Below the pieces are notes generated by a model, which saw only the letters and a program-made list of their open reading frames with translations, did no database searches and was not told the DNA's origin. This document shows positions 10,352 through 18,058 of a stretch of DNA of 64,000 bases, in pieces. How positions within the stretch are numbered: the stretch's first letter is position 1; each line of letters starts with the position of its first letter. The position numbers and the translations under genes were made by a program. Source of the stretch: an uncultured Bacteroidota bacterium (GTDB taxonomy: Bacteria > Bacteroidota > Bacteroidia > Flavobacteriales > Flavobacteriaceae); assembly GCA_902515565.1 (NCBI GenBank), contig CABXVR010000006.1, positions 1 to 64,000 of the forward strand, in the 5' to 3' direction.

Positions 10352-10574
10352 TAATGACATTTTTAAAAAACTAAGGGTGGCTCACAAACTAAGAGATAAC
10401 GATATTATAAAAATATTTACACTTGTTGATTTTAAAGTTTCAAAAAGTGAACTTAATGCGTTTTTTAGAAATGAGAATCACCCAAAATATATGGAATGTG
10501 GAGATCAAATGTTAAGAAACTTTCTAAATGCTTTAATTATTCATCTTAGAGGTCCATTACCTCCAAAAAAATAA
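10338..10574 (+). CDS. DUF1456 family protein (YehS-like, single repeat)
   Basis: Small protein of 78 residues with the DUF1456 signature: an N-terminal TNNDIFKKLRVAHKL, a central FKVSKSELNAFFR and the terminal RGPLPPKK. The E. coli relative YehS has two such repeats in ~156 residues; this one has a single repeat. The function is unknown. It overlaps the end of the peptidase gene by 14 bases, so translation may be coupled. It ends immediately against the stop of the convergent acyltransferase gene, with no base between them. Confidence 0.82.
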   Translation: MGLTNNDIFKKLRVAHKLRDNDIIKIFTLVDFKVSKSELNAFFRNENHPKYMECGDQMLRNFLNALIIHLRGPLPPKK

Positions 10575-11372
10575 CTACCACTCTCTTTTTTTATTTAGCT
10601 CATTATTTCTTTTTAATTCTTCCTCAGAAATAACTTTTAAAAATGAAGGATGTTGTTCTATTGCATATTCAATTTTTTTAACAATATCCTCTGGAGTATC
10701 ATTTTCATAATCAATATCTAAAGGAGCTTTAATTTCCATTGATTGAAGAATGTTTTTCTTTTTAATCCTTAACCCTTTTTTATCAAATGATCTTCTAAAC
10801 CCATCAATAACAATAGGGATTACAATAGGTTTATATTGTTTAATAATAAATGCAGTTCCTTTTCTAATAGGTTTAAAAGGAGTTGTAGTTCCTTGTGGGA
10901 AGGTAATTACCCAACCATCGTTTAAAGCTGTACCAATTTTAGAAATATCACTCATTTTAACTTGCCTTTTAACATCTTTCCCTTTACTTCTCCAAGTTCT
11001 CTCAATACTCACAGATCCAGCATATGCCATTATTTTTGGAAACAAGCCAGATGTCATTGTTTCTTTCGCAGCAATAAAATACATATTAAGTTTAGGTTGC
11101 CATAGATAGCCTACATTTTTTATAGAATCAACCCTTCCTTTTAGACTTGCATTAAATACGTGAAACATAGAAACTACATCTGCAAAATATGTTTGGTGAT
11201 TAGAAATAAATAATACATTTTTGTCAGGTAAATTTTTGATTATCTCAGAGCCTTCAATTTTTAGTTCATTGAAACCCCTAAACCTGCGATGGGATAAAGT
11301 ACCAAGAATACGAATTAACCATTTCTTTACAAATAAAATATGTCCAAAAGGATTTCTCTTAAAAAGACCCAC
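10575..11372 (-). CDS. 1-acyl-sn-glycerol-3-phosphate acyltransferase family protein (PlsC-like)
   Basis: Membrane-associated acyltransferase of phospholipid synthesis, 265 residues. The usual blocks are present in order: motif I as SNHQTYFAD, motif II around GSVSIERTW, motif III as FPQGTTTPF and motif IV around PIVIDGF. Two blocks are atypical: motif I has five residues between His and Asp rather than the canonical four (NHX4D), and motif III has FPQG instead of FPEG. I recall the same spacing in other flavobacterial members, so this is probably a lineage-specific subfamily rather than a broken enzyme. Acyl donor and acceptor cannot be read from the sequence. Confidence 0.85.
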   Translation of the reverse strand: MGLFKRNPFGHILFVKKWLIRILGTLSHRRFRGFNELKIEGSEIIKNLPDKNVLFISNHQTYFADVVSMFHVFNASLKGRVDSIKNVGYLWQPKLNMYFIAAKETMTSGLFPKIMAYAGSVSIERTWRSKGKDVKRQVKMSDISKIGTALNDGWVITFPQGTTTPFKPIRKGTAFIIKQYKPIVIPIVIDGFRRSFDKKGLRIKKKNILQSMEIKAPLDIDYENDTPEDIVKKIEYAIEQHPSFLKVISEEELKRNNELNKKREW

Positions 11373-11409
11373 GTGTTTATAAATGATTAAAATGCTAAGT
11401 TAATAAAAG

Positions 11410-12078
11410 TTATATAACATCGTTGATTAAATCTTTTATTTCAGAAAGTATCATCGCCGTAGCTCCCCACACATTATAGCCAGCTAATTTAAAGGTTGGT
11501 ACTTCCACATCATTTTGTGTAATTAATTCATTTAATTTAGCAGGAATTGGTATTAGAGTTTGAGTAATTTCGCAACTAAGCAAAGATTCTAAATCAATTG
11601 TAATAATTTCTTTAACTTCTTTATCATCTTTAACAAAAGAAGGTGAGTGATTTAAAATAACTAAAAAAGGATATACATTAAAATTACTTGGAGGGATATA
11701 AATTTCTTGTAATTCTCTAATTAATTCATTTTTTTGTACTATTACTCCGATTTCTTCACGGGTTTCTCTAATTGCTGTATCAAATAGAGTTTTATCATAG
11801 ACTTCTACCCTACCACCAGGAAAACCAATTTGATTTGAATGAACTCCGTTATATGTATTTCTTAAAATTAATATTAACCTTACTTTATCATCATCTTCGT
11901 ATAAAGCAGCTATTACAGCAGCTTTCTTTGAGCTTAAAAGTTTATTATTATTATTATTATTATTAAGTTTTATAAATTCTTTTCTAAAGCTCGGTGCTAG
12001 TTTAATCTGAGATGTTTTTGAATTTAAATTACTTAACTTTAACTTTGGTATTATACGTTTTAAATCTTTAAAATTCAT
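11410..12078 (-). CDS. Nudix hydrolase, CoA pyrophosphatase-like
   Basis: Nudix enzyme of 222 residues, probably cleaving CoA or related nucleotide diphosphates. The Nudix box is FPGGRVEVYD followed by RETREEIGV; as in CoA pyrophosphatases the spacing between the Gly and the REx2EE core is slightly longer than the textbook box. A conserved late YNVWGATAMIL is also typical of this group. Near residue 40 there is a run of seven Asn, encoded by a tandem trinucleotide repeat. The start lies 12 bases from the start of the divergent cyclophilin gene. The exact substrate is inferred. Confidence 0.84.
   Translation of the reverse strand: MNFKDLKRIIPKLKLSNLNSKTSQIKLAPSFRKEFIKLNNNNNNNKLLSSKKAAVIAALYEDDDKVRLILILRNTYNGVHSNQIGFPGGRVEVYDKTLFDTAIRETREEIGVIVQKNELIRELQEIYIPPSNFNVYPFLVILNHSPSFVKDDKEVKEIITIDLESLLSCEITQTLIPIPAKLNELITQNDVEVPTFKLAGYNVWGATAMILSEIKDLINDVI
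11942..11965. repeat. (TTA)8 trinucleotide microsatellite
   Basis: Eight perfect TTA units (AAT/TAA on the coding strand) lie inside the Nudix gene and encode a run of seven Asn. Length changes would add or remove Asn without shifting the frame, so this is a length-variable linker rather than an on/off switch. Confidence 0.9.
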
Positions 12079-12090
12079 TTTTAATAAGTA

Positions 12091-12777
12091 ATGAGATTAC
12101 TATATATATTATTAATTGCTTCGATATTATCTTCATGCATTAAAAAAGATAATGAAAATATAAATAAAACTAAAGTTACCAGTATTACTAAAGTAAAAAA
12201 AGAAAGCTCAAAAGTTAAATCTAAATTTATTTTAACAGAAAAAAACTCAATGGATTTTTTCTTAGAATATGATAAGATTCATAAAGAAAATGTTGTAGAG
12301 TTAGACACCGACATGGGTAAGATTGAGATAACTCTTTTTAATGAAACTAAGTTTCATAGATCTAATTTCTTGTATTTATCTAAACTAAATTATTTCAAAA
12401 GTACACAGTTCTATAGAGTTATTAATAACTTCATAATTCAAGGGGGTAATAGCGATAATAGGAAAATTTGGAAAAAAAGAAAGTCAATCGGAAAATATTT
12501 ATTGCCAGTAGATAACAACCATGGATTTAAACACTCTAGAGGAATGGTTAGTATGCCTAGTAGTATTATAAAAAACCCTCACAAACTAGCCTCACCATAC
12601 GAATTTTTTATCGTACAAAGTCAATCAGGAGCACACTTTTTAGACGGAGACTATACTATTTTTGGTAAAGTTACAAAGGGAATGGATGTAGTAGATAAAA
12701 TTGCTGGTGTAGATACTGATGATTTAGATTGGCCAATAAGTAATATTTTTATTAATAATGTAAAAGTATTAAGATGA
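12091..12777 (+). CDS. cyclophilin-type peptidyl-prolyl isomerase, lipoprotein
   Basis: A 228-residue lipoprotein with lipobox LSSC (Cys near residue 16), a Lys-rich linker, and a cyclophilin domain (~68-227) with VELDTDMGKIEITLF and YRVINNFIIQGG. The catalytic Arg of the RV..F..QGG block is present, but other pocket positions differ from canonical cyclophilins: the GSQFFI block reads PYEFFI and the position of the active-site His in LDGKHxxFG is Tyr (LDGDYTIFG). Activity may be reduced or the protein may act mainly as a chaperone in the envelope. Its stop overlaps the next start (ATGA). Confidence 0.83.
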   Translation: MRLLYILLIASILSSCIKKDNENINKTKVTSITKVKKESSKVKSKFILTEKNSMDFFLEYDKIHKENVVELDTDMGKIEITLFNETKFHRSNFLYLSKLNYFKSTQFYRVINNFIIQGGNSDNRKIWKKRKSIGKYLLPVDNNHGFKHSRGMVSMPSSIIKNPHKLASPYEFFIVQSQSGAHFLDGDYTIFGKVTKGMDVVDKIAGVDTDDLDWPISNIFINNVKVLR

Positions 12778-13076
12778 CCATCACACAGTTGAATTACATA
12801 ATAACATTAGAAAAAACTAGAAATTTTACTAAGGCTGCTAATTTATGTAAGGTATCTCAACCTACTTTAAGTATGCAAATACAAAAACTTGAAGAAGAAT
12901 TAAAGGTCAAAATATTTGATAGAACAAAAAAACCAATTGAATTATCAGAAATTGGATTAAAGATAATTAATCAGGCAAAAAAAATAGTAATTGAATTTAA
13001 TAAAATGGATGATGTTTTGAATGATAAAAAAGAGGTACTTAAAGGACAGTATATATTTAAAAATTTCAAAAGTTAA
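12774..13076 (+). CDS. OxyR/LysR-type DNA-binding domain only (truncated regulator)
   Basis: A 100-residue protein matching only the N-terminal winged HTH and linker of LysR-family regulators: MTITQLNYIITLEKTRNFTK, then CKVSQPTLSMQIQKLEEEL and FDRTKKPIELSEIG. It is closest to the flavobacterial OxyR type. A full protein is ~300-315 residues; here the whole effector-binding domain with the redox cysteines is missing, and the frame ends in KNFKS just after the linker helix. Its TAA shares bases with the stop of the convergent DUF4442 gene, so no remnant follows. It may be a degraded gene or a stand-alone HTH protein. Confidence 0.8.
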   Translation: MTITQLNYIITLEKTRNFTKAANLCKVSQPTLSMQIQKLEEELKVKIFDRTKKPIELSEIGLKIINQAKKIVIEFNKMDDVLNDKKEVLKGQYIFKNFKS

Positions 13077-13522
13077 GACCTGACCTTCAATGACCAAGTA
13101 AAACTAAATTCAGACACTTTTATATTGTTTGAGTCTGTCCCAATAGACTTAAGCTCAATAATTGCTTTATTATTATCATGATCAAAAGAATTAAATAAAT
13201 CTTGTAACTCTTTACCTTGATTACATTCAAAAATTATTTTTCCAGTTGCCTTCTTATAAAAAGATGATTTATTTTCAACTACAAGGTATGAGACATTCAC
13301 TCCACTTTCTTTAATAGCATTTTTTATTAGTGAGCCTGTTGTTAGTTCAGCAGCCATTCCCTGTGCTGCCCAGAAAATTGATTTAAAAGGGTTTTTATTA
13401 AACCATGAATGATTAATTGAAACAATTGATTTTAATGAATCTAAATACTTTAGTCTAACTCCACAGAAAAAGGCTGATGGAAGTTGGAAAAGTAGAAAAA
13501 AAGTATATTTTAATTGATTCAT
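13073..13522 (-). CDS. DUF4442 (hotdog-fold) protein
   Basis: A 149-residue protein of the DUF4442 family, which has the hotdog fold of acyl-CoA thioesterases. Recognisable parts are SIFWAAQGMAAELTTG in the middle and the conserved late segment around LKSIGTDSNNIKVSEFSF. Substrate and role are unknown. It starts four bases after the thioredoxin reductase stop on the same strand and is probably in that transcript. Its stop overlaps the stop of the truncated regulator on the other strand. Confidence 0.78.
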   Translation of the reverse strand: MNQLKYTFFLLFQLPSAFFCGVRLKYLDSLKSIVSINHSWFNKNPFKSIFWAAQGMAAELTTGSLIKNAIKESGVNVSYLVVENKSSFYKKATGKIIFECNQGKELQDLFNSFDHDNNKAIIELKSIGTDSNNIKVSEFSFTWSLKVRS

Positions 13523-13526
13523 ATAA

Positions 13527-14468
13527 TTATAATGATGCTAAATATCTTTCTGCATCTAAGGCTGCCATACACCCCGTTCCAGCAGCAGTAATTGCCTGTC
13601 TATAAACATGATCAGCTGCATCACCAGAGACAAAAACTCCAGCTACATTAGTTTTACTAGACCCAGGTTCATTTACTATGTAACCAGTTTCATCCATGTT
13701 TAAATATGGCTTAAATATATCAGTATTAGGTTTATGACCAATAGCTACAAAGAAACCAGTAACTGGAATTGTAGTTTGCTTATCGGTCTTATTGTTTTTA
13801 ACCAAAACTGAATCAACAACCTGATCATTGCCGATAACTTCAACAGTTTCAGTGTTAAATAGAATCTCAATATTATCAGTCTTTTTAACTCTCTCTTGCA
13901 TAATTTTAGAAGCTCTAAACTCATCTCTTCTTACAAGCATAGTAACTTTGTTACATAACTTAGAAAGGTAATGAGCCTCTTCACAAGCCGAATCTCCTGC
14001 ACCAACAATTATAACATCTTGATTTTTGTAGAAAAAACCATCACAAACAGCACAAGCAGAAACTCCACCACCTAGTTTCAAATATTTTTGTTCTGATTCT
14101 AAACCTAAATATTTTGCCGAGGCACCTGTAGATATTATAATAGTTTCACAATTTAATTCCTCACTGTCATTAACCCAAACTCTTAATCCTTTGTCAAAAT
14201 CAACTTTTGTGACCCAACCATTTCTAACATCAGTACCAAATCTCTCAGCTTGTTTTTGTAATTGAATCATCATTTCAGGGCCAGTGATTCCATCTGGATA
14301 TCCAGGAAAATTTTCAACATCATTTGTAGTCGTCAGTTGTCCGCCTGGTTGAATTCCTTGATATAAAATTGGACTCATATTAGCTCTTGCAGCATAAATA
14401 GCGGCAGTATATCCAGCAGGTCCTGAACCTATAATTAGACACTTAATTTTTTGAGAGTTAGATTTCAT
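13527..14468 (-). CDS. trxB: thioredoxin-disulfide reductase
   Basis: Cytoplasmic flavoenzyme that transfers electrons from NADPH to thioredoxin. The 313 residues are standard for the low-molecular-weight bacterial type. The FAD-binding GSGPAGYTAA is at 14-23, the redox-active CAVC at 139-142, and the NADPH-binding VGAGDSACEEA around 155-165. A late GDAADHVYRQ block completes the FAD site. The gene lies 37 bases downstream of the tRNA-Pro gene on the same strand and may be read from the tRNA promoter; DUF4442 follows. Confidence 0.96.
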   Translation of the reverse strand: MKSNSQKIKCLIIGSGPAGYTAAIYAARANMSPILYQGIQPGGQLTTTNDVENFPGYPDGITGPEMMIQLQKQAERFGTDVRNGWVTKVDFDKGLRVWVNDSEELNCETIIISTGASAKYLGLESEQKYLKLGGGVSACAVCDGFFYKNQDVIIVGAGDSACEEAHYLSKLCNKVTMLVRRDEFRASKIMQERVKKTDNIEILFNTETVEVIGNDQVVDSVLVKNNKTDKQTTIPVTGFFVAIGHKPNTDIFKPYLNMDETGYIVNEPGSSKTNVAGVFVSGDAADHVYRQAITAAGTGCMAALDAERYLASL

Positions 14469-14505
14469 AATTGAAAAGTTAAATATGAGTAATTTAATAA
14501 TTTAG

Positions 14506-14580
14506 TCGGGGTGGCAGGATTCGAACCTGCGACCTCCGCGTCCCAAACGCGGCGCGATAACCGGGCTACGCTACACCCCG
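14506..14580 (-). tRNA. tRNA-Pro (anticodon TGG)
   Basis: On the minus strand the 75-base gene begins CGGGGTG and ends CACCCCG plus discriminator A, giving a perfect 7-bp acceptor stem. The anticodon stem CGCGT/ACGCG holds the loop TTTGGGA with anticodon TGG (positions 14543-14545), and the T arm contains GGTTCGAATCC. No CCA is encoded. It is by far the most GC-rich patch in the neighbourhood. Wobble TGG can read all four proline codons. Confidence 0.96.
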
Positions 14581-14595
14581 AATAATTATAGAAGC

Positions 14596-14603
14596 CAAAT
14601 ATA
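14596..14603 (-). promoter_or_regulatory. -7 promoter box TATATTTG for tRNA-Pro
   Basis: The minus strand reads TATATTTG, an exact match to the Bacteroidetes sigma-A -7 consensus TAnnTTTG, 15 bases upstream of the tRNA 5' end. No clear -33 TTTG was seen. The position suits a start just before the tRNA. Confidence 0.6.
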
Positions 14604-14657
14604 TAATTTTCTTTTAATATCTCTCTGATTTTTTTGTAATTTAAACCAAAAAATAAA

Positions 14658-15749
14658 GTGAAAAAAATACTATCTAATTTATCAATATTTCTTCTTACAG
14701 TACAAGTTTTCTCAAATGGATTAACTCTTAAAGAAAACTATGAATTAATTGTATCTGACCTAAACAACCCTTGGTCGTTTGTTTTTTTAAGTGAAAAATC
14801 TATATTAATTACTGAAAAAGAAGGTAAACTAATTCATTTTAAAAATGGAATTAAAACTACTATAAACGGATTACCTGAAATTGTAGATTTAGGTCAAGGT
14901 GGTTTGCTAGACATTGAACTTCATCCAAACTATAAAGATAATGGCTGGATTTACATTACTTACGCTTCTTCAAATGATGATAAAAATGGAGCTAATACTT
15001 CATTAATGAGATTTAAAATAAGTGGAAATACAATTACGAATAAAGAACTTTTATATAGTGCAACTCCAAATAGCAAAAAAGGACAACATTTTGGGAGTAG
15101 AATTATTTTTGATGATAATAATGATTTATATTTTTCAATTGGGGACAGAGGAAATAGAAATGTGAACCCACAGAATATCAAAAGAGATGGTGGTAAAATA
15201 TATCGTCTTTATGATGATGGAAGTATTCCAATTAACAATCCATTTGTAAAAGACCGATATGCAAAAAAAGCCATTTACTCTTATGGTCATAGAAATCCTC
15301 AAGGAATAGCTATCAATCCTTTATCAAATGAAATTTGGATTCATGAACATGGACCAAGAGGAGGAGATGAAATTAACATAATAAGTCCTGGTAAAAATTA
15401 CGGTTGGCCACTAGCGAGTTATGGAGTTAACTATATTGGAACTAAGTTTACAGATAATACAACATTGAAAGGCATGGAAGACCCTATACATTATTGGGTA
15501 CCTTCAATTGCACCAAGTGGAATGGTATTTGTAACAAGTGACTTATATCCTAAACTAAAAAATAACCTTCTTATTGGTTCTTTAAAATTTGAATATCTAC
15601 ACCTTTGTGTAATAGATGGTAATAGTGTTACAAAGGAAGAGAAATTATTTGAAGGAATTGGTAGGGTCAGGTCTTTAGAAATTGGTCCAAAAGGTTATGT
15701 ATATGCTGGAGTTGAAAATCTTGGAATTATTAAAATCTTACCAAATTAA
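14658..15749 (+). CDS. PQQ-dependent aldose sugar dehydrogenase family protein
   Basis: Exported beta-propeller oxidoreductase of the soluble glucose/sorbosone dehydrogenase family (YliI/Asd-like), 363 residues. A GTG start gives a proper signal peptide (residues 1-19, ending VFSNG). Family blocks are ELHPNYKDNGWIYITYA, SIGDRGNRNVNPQN, YGHRNPQGIAINP, IHEHGPRGGDEIN and YWVPSIAPSGM. These hold the PQQ- and Ca-binding positions of characterised members. No PQQ synthesis genes are in the window, so cofactor use is inferred from the family. Confidence 0.88.
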   Translation: MKKILSNLSIFLLTVQVFSNGLTLKENYELIVSDLNNPWSFVFLSEKSILITEKEGKLIHFKNGIKTTINGLPEIVDLGQGGLLDIELHPNYKDNGWIYITYASSNDDKNGANTSLMRFKISGNTITNKELLYSATPNSKKGQHFGSRIIFDDNNDLYFSIGDRGNRNVNPQNIKRDGGKIYRLYDDGSIPINNPFVKDRYAKKAIYSYGHRNPQGIAINPLSNEIWIHEHGPRGGDEINIISPGKNYGWPLASYGVNYIGTKFTDNTTLKGMEDPIHYWVPSIAPSGMVFVTSDLYPKLKNNLLIGSLKFEYLHLCVIDGNSVTKEEKLFEGIGRVRSLEIGPKGYVYAGVENLGIIKILPN

Positions 15750-15752
15750 TTA

Positions 15753-15760
15753 TAACTTTG
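15753..15760 (+). promoter_or_regulatory. -7 promoter box TAACTTTG before uridine kinase
   Basis: An exact match to TAnnTTTG in the short gap between the sugar dehydrogenase stop and the uridine kinase start, 18 bases before the ATG. It would drive the kinase, DivIC-like and methylmalonyl-CoA mutase genes as one transcript. Confidence 0.45.
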
Positions 15761-15778
15761 GTTAATAAATTTTATTAA

Positions 15779-16396
15779 ATGTATTTAATTGGAATAACAG
15801 GCGGTACTGGCTGTGGTAAATCAACAATAGTTGATAAAATAATTAACGAAATTTCTGATAAAGATATATGTGTTCTTTCTCAAGATTCTTACTACAATGA
15901 TAATTCAAACTTTACCTTTGAGCAAAGGGACAAGTTAAACTACGATATTCCTGAAGCTCTGGACTTTAAACTATTTTATGAGCATTTAAAATTATTAAAA
16001 GATGGATTTAGTATAAATAGACCTAACTACTGTTTTACTAATCATTTGAGAAGTAAAGACACAACCTTAATTAAGCCAAAAAAAATCATTATAATTGAAG
16101 GAATACTGATTTTAAGTGATGAAAATATTAGAAATATTTTAAACCATAGGATTTATATAGATGTTGCTGAAAATATTCGTGAAAATAGAAGAGTTGAAAG
16201 AGACTTTGTTGATAGAGGAAGAAAGAAGCTTAATACAATAAAATTATTTAAAGAATTACTTCACCCTATGCATAATTTACATATCGAGCCTGTAAAAAAA
16301 TACTGCGATCTAATTTTAGAAAACAACAACTTGGATAGTGGCTGTGATGTAATAATCAGTAATTTTATAAAAAAAGTATTGAAAAATGAAATTTAA
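15779..16396 (+). CDS. udk: uridine kinase
   Basis: Phosphorylates uridine or cytidine to the monophosphate in pyrimidine salvage. The 205 residues fit the family. The P-loop is GGTGCGKST (8-16), followed by SQDSYYNDNSN and the ENIRENRRVERDFVDRGR block that carries lid and substrate residues. The last 11 bases overlap the next gene, as the udk-divIC pair often does in flavobacteria. Confidence 0.92.
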   Translation: MYLIGITGGTGCGKSTIVDKIINEISDKDICVLSQDSYYNDNSNFTFEQRDKLNYDIPEALDFKLFYEHLKLLKDGFSINRPNYCFTNHLRSKDTTLIKPKKIIIIEGILILSDENIRNILNHRIYIDVAENIRENRRVERDFVDRGRKKLNTIKLFKELLHPMHNLHIEPVKKYCDLILENNNLDSGCDVIISNFIKKVLKNEI

Positions 16397-16691
16397 AATT
16401 CCATCTATTTTTAAAAACATTTATGTAATAATTTTTTTATTATTTGCCACATGGATGGTTTTTTTTGACAGTAACTCAACATTAGTTCATCTTGAACTAA
16501 ACGAACAAATAAATGAATTAGAAAAGGAAACTGAGTACTATAAAAATGAGATTGAAAAAGACAAAAAAGAATTGTCTAAAATCCAATCTGACAGTGGACT
16601 AGAAAAGTACGCAAGAGAAAAGTTATTTATGAAAAGGGAAAACGAAGATATTTTCATAATTGAATTTGACAGTAGTAATGTAAAGAAATAA
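16386..16691 (+). CDS. septum formation initiator family protein (FtsB/DivIC-like)
   Basis: A 101-residue bitopic membrane protein: one transmembrane helix (~residues 11-27), then a coiled coil rich in Glu and Lys (~35-75), and a conserved short C-terminal YAREKLFMKRENED. This is the FtsB/DivIC architecture, a partner in the divisome with FtsL and FtsQ that links septal peptidoglycan synthesis to FtsZ. It overlaps the kinase gene by 11 bases and is followed three bases later by the mutase small subunit. Confidence 0.87.
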   Translation: MKFKIPSIFKNIYVIIFLLFATWMVFFDSNSTLVHLELNEQINELEKETEYYKNEIEKDKKELSKIQSDSGLEKYAREKLFMKRENEDIFIIEFDSSNVKK

Positions 16692-16693
16692 CA

Positions 16694-18058
16694 ATGAGGT
16701 CTAATTTGTTTAAAGAATTTGATTTAATATCAGAAAAACACTGGAAACAACAGATTCAATTTGACTTGGCTGGAAAAGATTTTAATTCTGAGGTTAATTG
16801 GACTTCTTATGAAGGCATTAATGTTAAACCTTTTTTTACAGATAAATATAAATCTGTTAACACTTTCTTTGTTCCTGAAAACTGGAATATTTCACAAGAA
16901 ATTTATTTAACCAAAGAGTCTAAATCAAATAAAGAAATAAAAAAACTCATTACCCAAGAAGTTTATGACATAACTATTAATATTCATAAGAAAAATATCA
17001 ATCTTGATATATTATTTGATGATATTGATCTGACATATATAAATATATATTTTAAGGTAGAAGATTTAGATGATCTGATTTTATCAAAATTAAATGAATA
17101 TGCTAAAGAGAATAAATCTCTATTTCATCTTGACCACGATTTACTAGGTGATTATTTATCTAACGGAAATTGGAAAACAAATTACAAGGATGAAGTTAAT
17201 AGATTTAAAAAAATACTAAAAACAATAACACATTTTAAGTCGGTCATACAGCTTAAATCCTCAAACTTTCAAGAGGCAGGAGCTAATATTGTACAACAAA
17301 TCAGTTATTCAATGTGTCAGGCCAATGAGTACATAAATCTCTTTGGCACTAATATTATTAAACAACTAAATTTCGAGATAGCTGTTGGTTCTAACTATTT
17401 TTTTGAAATTGCAAAGATTCAGGCGTTTAGAATATTATGGAAAACCATAAGTAATTCGTATAGAATTCCAATTAATAACCTTCATATAATAGCAATTCCT
17501 ACTAGTAGAAATAAAACTATTTATGATTATAACAATAATCTTATCAGATCTACTTCTGAGTGCATGGCTGCCATTTTAGGGGGTGCTAATTCTGTAAAAA
17601 ACTTTAATTACGATTCAATTTATAAAAATAGAAACGAGTTTTCCAAAAGGATAGCAATTAATCAATTGCTAATTCTAAAGCATGAAAGCCATATTGATAA
17701 AGTAAAAAATCCAATTTCTGGATCTTACTACATCAGCTACCTTGTTGATGAATTTTCGAAAAAATCATTTAAATTATTTAAAGAATTAGATTGTAAGTCG
17801 GGTTTTTTAGATCATCTAAAAAATGGCACAATTCAAAGAAAAGTCAAAGAAAATGCGTCTAAGGAACAAACAAATTATAATTCTAAATTAGAAATTCTAG
17901 TTGGTTCTAATTGTTATGCTAATATGGATGAGAAAATGAAGCACCAATTAGAAATCAACCCCTTCCCTACTAAAGAATCTAAAAAAACCTTCATAGAGCC
18001 ACTAATTAAAAAAAGATTAGCCGCTGAAAGCGAAAAAACACGAATCGGCAATGAATAG
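16694..18058 (+). CDS. mutA: methylmalonyl-CoA mutase small (beta) subunit
   Basis: Non-catalytic partner of the heterodimeric methylmalonyl-CoA mutase. The 454 residues follow the TIM-barrel domain of the large subunit (for example [20 protein letters not shown] at the start and [19 protein letters not shown] in the middle) but the C-terminal B12-binding domain is absent, so it is shorter than the ~620 residues of some small subunits. It cannot bind cobalamin itself. The end overlaps the large-subunit gene by eight bases. Confidence 0.9.
   Translation: MRSNLFKEFDLISEKHWKQQIQFDLAGKDFNSEVNWTSYEGINVKPFFTDKYKSVNTFFVPENWNISQEIYLTKESKSNKEIKKLITQEVYDITINIHKKNINLDILFDDIDLTYINIYFKVEDLDDLILSKLNEYAKENKSLFHLDHDLLGDYLSNGNWKTNYKDEVNRFKKILKTITHFKSVIQLKSSNFQEAGANIVQQISYSMCQANEYINLFGTNIIKQLNFEIAVGSNYFFEIAKIQAFRILWKTISNSYRIPINNLHIIAIPTSRNKTIYDYNNNLIRSTSECMAAILGGANSVKNFNYDSIYKNRNEFSKRIAINQLLILKHESHIDKVKNPISGSYYISYLVDEFSKKSFKLFKELDCKSGFLDHLKNGTIQRKVKENASKEQTNYNSKLEILVGSNCYANMDEKMKHQLEINPFPTKESKKTFIEPLIKKRLAAESEKTRIGNE

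Noticed and set aside
10750-11109. 119-residue open frame on the strand opposite the PlsC-like gene
   Set aside because: It is the antisense shadow of a well-supported gene; its composition is only that of a reversed coding strand.
11370-11375. CACGTG as a possible parS core
   Set aside because: The flanks are not symmetrical (GACC before, TTTA after), and it is far from parAB. No full parS-like palindrome was seen.
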